Part shown: positions 48,470-52,295 of the stretch, piece after piece | How the letters are laid out: every line of letters starts with the position of its first letter | How positions within the stretch are numbered: the first letter of the stretch is position 1 | Assembly: GCA_903829075.1 (NCBI GenBank) | Contig: CAIKOH010000044.1 | Coordinates: forward strand, 1-52,295 | DNA length: 52,295 bases | Source: Candidatus Uhrbacteria bacterium | GTDB lineage: Bacteria > Patescibacteriota > Patescibacteriia > 2-12-FULL-60-25 | Direction of reading: 5' to 3' | Position numbers and translations under genes: made by a program | The notes under the pieces: model-generated | Databases searched by the model: none | What the model was told of the DNA's origin: nothing | What the model saw: only the letters and a program-made list of their open reading frames with translations

Positions 48470-49285
48470 TCAGAACGCGCCGCTCAGCCCGATGCCGCCG
48501 AAAGGCGAGATCGTGAGGCGGATCGGCGGGGGTTCCTCCTGCGGATGGCGCAAGAGCAGCCAGGTCACGCCCCCGATCGCGAGCGCGGCACCTGCGCCAA
48601 AAGCGACCTCTGCCATCAGCTGGTCGCTCTGCCAGGCGTTGTACGCCGACGAGCTGTAGGGATTGCTCCGTGCAAACTCGTCGCGCGCGTTCGAAGCATA
48701 CACGCTGGAGATCACCCCGGTCGTGAGCGCGATCCCTCCGAGTCCGAGCGTGAGCCACGGGCCGATGCGATCGAGCGAGCTCAGACTGGGCGTGGACCGT
48801 GTGGTCCGAGGGTGTGGAGTGGTCGGGACCGTCACCGGACGGGTCGCGATAGGCCCGTTGGCGCTGGGCGGCGTGGGTGGAACCGTCGCGATGGACGTGA
48901 GTTCGCTCCTCAGGCGCGCCTGGAGAGCCGTCAGCTCGCTTACGCGCGTGGCGAGAATCGTCTGAGAGGCAGCACGCGCAGTTGCAGCCCCAGGAAAATC
49001 CCCTGTGCTGTAGCTCATGAAGGCCGCGAGCGCTTGATCCACCAGCTGCGCTTGCTCGCGGTGGTCTGTTGCGGCCATGGCCCTCCCCTGAAGTGCTACC
49101 CCGAGGTTGAAGGTGCACATGCCGACGTGACCGCAGGTCCGCCGGATGCAGGCCTCGGCCTCGGTGAAGTTTCGTGCCTGCAGCAGTGCACGGCACTCTG
49201 CGTCCGGCACGGTCTGCGCAAAGCCCGCGGCCGGCGATGCGAGGAAAAATCCCGTGACGATCAACAAACATCGATAGTTGAACAT
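48470..49285 (-). CDS. Secreted protein with one membrane helix, GC-rich orphan gene
   Basis: The 271-residue protein has a signal peptide (MFNYRCLLIVTGFFLASPAAG, cleavage near FAQ). A Cys- and Ala-rich helical domain (AECRALLQARNFTEAEACIRRTC, then CTFNLGVALQGRAMA) looks like TPR-type helices. A Pro/Thr linker, a hydrophobic segment (IGPWLTLGLGGIALTTGVISSVYA) and another hydrophobic stretch near residue 235 follow. This layout recalls proteins of Myxococcota, but that is memory-based only. AGGAGGT lies about 8 nt before the ATG, and a TAGACA-17-CATAGT pair (complement of 49318-49346) may be the promoter. Codons are GC-rich, unlike neighbouring genes. Confidence 0.65.
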   Translation of the reverse strand: MFNYRCLLIVTGFFLASPAAGFAQTVPDAECRALLQARNFTEAEACIRRTCGHVGMCTFNLGVALQGRAMAATDHREQAQLVDQALAAFMSYSTGDFPGAATARAASQTILATRVSELTALQARLRSELTSIATVPPTPPSANGPIATRPVTVPTTPHPRTTRSTPSLSSLDRIGPWLTLGLGGIALTTGVISSVYASNARDEFARSNPYSSSAYNAWQSDQLMAEVAFGAGAALAIGGVTWLLLRHPQEEPPPIRLTISPFGGIGLSGAF

Positions 49286-49362
49286 CGCTGCCACCTCCTG
49301 TGATAGAGCGATGTATAACTATGACACGATTTCTGGATTCTGTCTAGAGGGCCGGTTCTTCT

Positions 49363-50877
49363 TTAGGGAGAGACCAGGTGTCGGTATTGCAGCGCTTCGG
49401 CAAAGTGGGTGGCTTGAATGGTGTCAGAAGAGGCGAGATCGGCGATCGTTTGTGAGACCTTGATTAAACGAAAGTACGCTCGTGCGGACAGGTGATGCCG
49501 TTCAATGGCGCGTTTGGCGAGGGAGTGAGCTGCATTATCGAGTTTGAGGAGGCGTCTAACCTGATCGCTGGTGAGTTCTGCGTTGGTGTTGATGTGGAGA
49601 GATTGGTAGCGGTTGATCTGGCGTTCGCGTGCTCGTTGCACGCGGTCACGAATGTGTTCGCTGTCCTCTGCATCATGTACGTTGATGAGCTCCGGGGTTT
49701 TGACTTTCGGAACTTCGATGGTTAGATCAAGTCGATCAAGCAGGGGACCGCTGAGACGTTTGCGATAATTTTGCATGACAGAGGCTGAACAGGTGCAGAT
49801 GTGTTCCGGATCAGTACGATAACCACAAGGGCAGGGGTTACAGGCGGCAATCAAGATAAAACGTGCGGGGAATTGTAGTGTGCCCTGCGCGCGATTGATA
49901 GTGACGCGTCCATCCTCAAGAGGCTGACGTAAGCTTTCAAGTGCAGGGCGCGGGAATTCTAAAAATTCATCCAAAAATAGGACGCCACGGTGCGCGAGAG
50001 AGATCTCACCAGGTCGCGGAAGCGTTCCACCGCCAACGAGCGAGGGGATGCTGGCGCTATGATGCGGTGCGCGAAATGGACGCGAGAGGCAGATACCGTT
50101 GTTCGGGAGTAAGCCCGCGACAGAGTAGATGCGCGTGAGTTCAAGTACTTCATTTGTCGCCAACAACGGAAGGATGGAGGGAAACGTGCGCGCGAGAAGC
50201 GTTTTGCCTGAACCGGGCGGCCCCTGCATGAGCAGATTGTGTCCGCCGGCAGCCGCGATTTCCAGGGCGCGTCGTGCTTGTTCTTGTCCACGAATAGCGG
50301 AAAAATTATTCACCTGTGCCGGATGCGTTGCAGAAAATGAGTGATAGGGTTCAACAGGAATTTTTGTTTGTCCGCGCAGATGTTGAATAACATCACGCAG
50401 AGTTACTGCAGCACGAACCCGCACGCCCTCGATGAGTGAGGCTTCCGATGCGTTGTCACGTGGGATAAATACGTCGAGCCACCCGCATTCCTTTGCGAGT
50501 AAGGAGATCGAGAGAACGCCATGAACGGCGCGTACGGTTCCATCGAGTCCTAGTTCGCCTGCGAATAGAGCTGTGTCGTGCGTTGGACGCGGGAGATCGC
50601 CCTGTGCCATCAAAATCGCCAGCGCGATCGGTAGATCAAAGGATGTTCCGGCTTTTTTTAGATCCGCTGGCGCAAGATTCACGGTGACGCGCGTGCGCGG
50701 AAAATCGCACCCCGCATGTTTCAGCGCGCTGCGCACACGTTCCTTCGCTTCTTGCACGGCAGTGTCAGGTAATCCAACAATCAAAAAGTTCGGCAGCCCT
50801 CCGGAAATATCCGCTTCAACATGGACCGGATGGGCATCGAGTCCAATCACAGAGGTGGTTAGAATGTGAGAAGGCAT
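49363..50877 (-). CDS. YifB family Mg chelatase-like AAA ATPase (ComM-like)
   Basis: The 504-residue protein has the N-terminal S5-like fold domain (VHVEADISGGLPNFLIVGLPD), a AAA+ module with Walker A GPPGSGKTLLA, Walker B GVLFLDEFLEF, a Cys-rich zinc-like insert (CNPCPCGYRTDPEHICTCS) and a C-terminal helical part (HLSARAYFRLIKVSQTIADL). ComM homologues are helicases that extend branches during natural transformation, which would fit a cell with a pilus-like uptake system. The gene lies just after a terminator that follows rbfA. Confidence 0.93.
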   Translation of the reverse strand: MPSHILTTSVIGLDAHPVHVEADISGGLPNFLIVGLPDTAVQEAKERVRSALKHAGCDFPRTRVTVNLAPADLKKAGTSFDLPIALAILMAQGDLPRPTHDTALFAGELGLDGTVRAVHGVLSISLLAKECGWLDVFIPRDNASEASLIEGVRVRAAVTLRDVIQHLRGQTKIPVEPYHSFSATHPAQVNNFSAIRGQEQARRALEIAAAGGHNLLMQGPPGSGKTLLARTFPSILPLLATNEVLELTRIYSVAGLLPNNGICLSRPFRAPHHSASIPSLVGGGTLPRPGEISLAHRGVLFLDEFLEFPRPALESLRQPLEDGRVTINRAQGTLQFPARFILIAACNPCPCGYRTDPEHICTCSASVMQNYRKRLSGPLLDRLDLTIEVPKVKTPELINVHDAEDSEHIRDRVQRARERQINRYQSLHINTNAELTSDQVRRLLKLDNAAHSLAKRAIERHHLSARAYFRLIKVSQTIADLASSDTIQATHFAEALQYRHLVSP

Positions 50878-50879
50878 GG

Positions 50880-50912
50880 GAAATAAAAAAAACGGAGCTC
50901 TTTATACTCCGT
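50880..50912 (-). terminator. Intrinsic terminator between rbfA and yifB
   Basis: On the minus strand AACGGAG/CTCCGTT with an 8- to 9-nt loop is followed by TTTTTTATTT, ending only a few nt before the yifB ATG. It may act as an attenuator. Confidence 0.75.
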
Positions 50913-50975
50913 TCCATATTTCGGCGATCCTGTCAAGTGGATAAGTCCCAAGAGACGTGGTCGGTTTGCTTGATT

Positions 50976-51323
50976 TTATAGTTCGTTGTTGTCGCTCAAT
51001 CGATTCAATGTCAGTTCAATGTCCTCTGCGCGTGCCTCAGTTGTGTCAAAAGTGTAGTGCAGCCGTGGGATGCGACGCAAGCGTAGACGTTCAGACAGAG
51101 TTTCTTTGACGTAGCGTTCATTTTCACGCAGACGCTCGAGAACTTCTGGCTGAGCCTGTTCAGGAAAGACAGAAAGAACGATTTTCGCATGAGCTGTGTT
51201 CGCAGTCATCTTTGCGCCAAGCACAGTGACCAGCACGCCCACGGGAAATTCAACCTCACGCGCAATGGCTTCAGCCATAGCGTCCTTGAGGCGTTCAAAT
51301 CCAGCATCCATGCGCAGCGACAT
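50976..51323 (-). CDS. rbfA: Ribosome-binding factor A
   Basis: The 115-residue protein has the KH-like RbfA fold pattern: FERLKDAMAEAIAREVEFPVGVLVTVLGAKMTAN, AKIVLSVFPEQ, LRENERYVKETLSERLRLRRIPRLHYTFD. It helps mature the 16S rRNA 5' end in the small subunit. It starts at ATG 51323, with a TATGAT or TACGTT box upstream, and lies back to back with a Nudix gene. Confidence 0.88.
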   Translation of the reverse strand: MSLRMDAGFERLKDAMAEAIAREVEFPVGVLVTVLGAKMTANTAHAKIVLSVFPEQAQPEVLERLRENERYVKETLSERLRLRRIPRLHYTFDTTEARAEDIELTLNRLSDNNEL

Positions 51324-51374
51324 ATCTTGACGAAACGTATCATATGTTTGTTTTTACGTCTAATCTGCTCACGT

Positions 51375-51794
51375 ATGGATCACTATATCAAGGTTGGTGT
51401 CGGAGCGGTCATTATGCGCGATGGAAAAACACTTCTCGCTCAACGAGCTGGATCGCACGGTGCGGGAATGTACGGTTCGGTTGGTGGCCATGTGGAATTT
51501 GGTGAAACGCCTACGCAAGCGATTGTGCGTGAAGCGCGTGAAGAACTGGGAATCGAAATTGGAAATATTCGTTTTGCCTCGTGCATGAACTTCTTCAAAG
51601 AAGGAAAGCAGTATCTTGATGTTTCGTTTGTGGCTGATTGGGTGTCTGGTGAACCGATGATTCGTGAGCCAGATCGAATCGCGAGTGTCGGATGGTATGC
51701 GCTTGATGCGTTACCTGAACCATTATTTGAACCGGTTCGAATTGTGCTTCAAGCGTTAAAAACGGGCCAAACCTATTTTGAAATTCAAGGATAG
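51375..51794 (+). CDS. Nudix hydrolase (MutT-like)
   Basis: The 139-residue protein has the Nudix box GGHVEFGETPTQAIV followed by REAREELGI (about residues 37-59) and a compact MutT-like fold. It may remove oxidised or unusual nucleotides. The ATG at 51375 is preferred because sequence upstream overlaps rbfA in another frame. TAATCT at 51361-51366 is 14 nt before the ATG, so the mRNA is probably leaderless. It converges with lspA, 7 nt apart. Confidence 0.9.
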   Translation: MDHYIKVGVGAVIMRDGKTLLAQRAGSHGAGMYGSVGGHVEFGETPTQAIVREAREELGIEIGNIRFASCMNFFKEGKQYLDVSFVADWVSGEPMIREPDRIASVGWYALDALPEPLFEPVRIVLQALKTGQTYFEIQG

Positions 51795-51801
51795 ACGCAA
51801 T

Positions 51802-52275
51802 TTATTTTGAAAGATCTGTGGAAAGCGTTTCTTGGCGAGTTTGGTTCCACAGCTCAAAACAGAACCAGAGAATGCCGACAAGGATAAAGATATCTGCAAG
51901 ATTTAAAGCAGAACGAAAAAATAACAGGATCCAATCGCGGACAAAGCCGAGAAGGAGACGATCGAAAAGATTGCCTAGCGCTCCGGCGAGAATCAGGCTG
52001 AGCGCGAAGGTTCGTTGTCGCTCTCGATGTCGGACAGTTTCTATAAATGCGTACAGAACACCAAGGATGATCAGCGAGCTTAATCCGATCAGTATCGTTG
52101 AAGGAAATGGCAGGTCAAAGGTCAACCCAAGATTTTTGTGATGGGTGATCTGAACAAGAAACGCAGGAACGTGGGCGATTGTTCCTGAGTCTTGGGAAAA
52201 AAAGAACCGTTTTGTCCACTGATCAAGGCTTAGCAAGCACGCGACAAGGGCAACGTTCACGGCCACGAGTTTCAT
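51802..52275 (-). CDS. lspA: Lipoprotein signal peptidase (signal peptidase II)
   Basis: The 157-residue protein has four membrane helices and the aspartic peptidase motifs: HHKNLGLTFDLP, ALGNLFDRLLLGFVRDWI (first catalytic Asp) and ALNLADIFI (second Asp). It removes signal peptides from lipid-modified proteins and so would process the five or more lipoproteins in this window. The gene is complete, with the ATG at 52275, 20 nt from the window edge. Confidence 0.93.
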   Translation of the reverse strand: MKLVAVNVALVACLLSLDQWTKRFFFSQDSGTIAHVPAFLVQITHHKNLGLTFDLPFPSTILIGLSSLIILGVLYAFIETVRHRERQRTFALSLILAGALGNLFDRLLLGFVRDWILLFFRSALNLADIFILVGILWFCFELWNQTRQETLSTDLSK

Positions 52276-52295
52276 AGCGCCGTTATTTTTGGAGC

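Overview
The window looks like a chromosomal segment of a Patescibacteria (CPR) bacterium with roughly 50% GC. Evidence for this is the tandem cluster of TrbC/VirB2-like pilins with cysteine-rich ectodomains, small lysine-rich proteins, many secreted proteins and lipoproteins of unknown function, and no biosynthetic operons. TGA acts as a normal stop codon (for example at 4849-4851), so the code is 11 and not the Gracilibacteria code. The lineage is inferred from gene content only. No rRNA, tRNA, CRISPR array, transposase or integrase was found.

Layout. 0.2-9.0 kb: endonuclease Q behind a perfect 22-bp inverted repeat, an S51 peptidase, a ferric-reductase-like flavocytochrome, small secreted proteins, a membrane-anchored HIT protein, CCA-adding enzyme and HflX. 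9-17 kb: the replication core (polA, dnaN, dnaA, all on the minus strand) with a candidate oriC and a perfect 25-bp inverted repeat between dnaA and yidD. 17-26.4 kb: YggU, an ABC exporter, endonuclease IV, trigger factor, YchF, GalU and an orphan solute-binding lipoprotein. 26.5-32 kb: six consecutive genes, each with a signal peptide and the two-helix T4SS-pilin domain, several carrying long Cys-rich or Gly/Ser-rich extensions. 32-37 kb: GC-rich accessory block with three lipoproteins on the minus strand and, divergently, a soluble helical protein plus a polytopic membrane protein. 37-52 kb: O-antigen ligase-like protein, DUF5666 protein, RplS, an SGNH-hydrolase fusion, two Nudix hydrolases, HtrA, RpmH-RnpA, a DEAD-box helicase with a structured leader, a LysM/M23 endopeptidase, YifB, RbfA and LspA.

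Two styles of gene expression are interleaved. Housekeeping genes often lack a Shine-Dalgarno sequence and have a -10 box (often TGCTAnnnT) 12-15 nt before the ATG, as expected for leaderless mRNAs. A second set of mostly GC-rich orphan genes sits in isolated units with a TTGACA-17-bp promoter, a strong AAGGAGG site and an intrinsic terminator. This second set looks like accessory, possibly acquired, cassettes.

The most unusual system is the six-gene pilin-like cluster. No VirB4, VirB6 or VirD4 is present in the window, so whether it builds a pilus, a DNA-uptake device or an attachment surface is open. The GC-rich two-gene operon at 34-36.8 kb is the next best candidate for an undescribed system.
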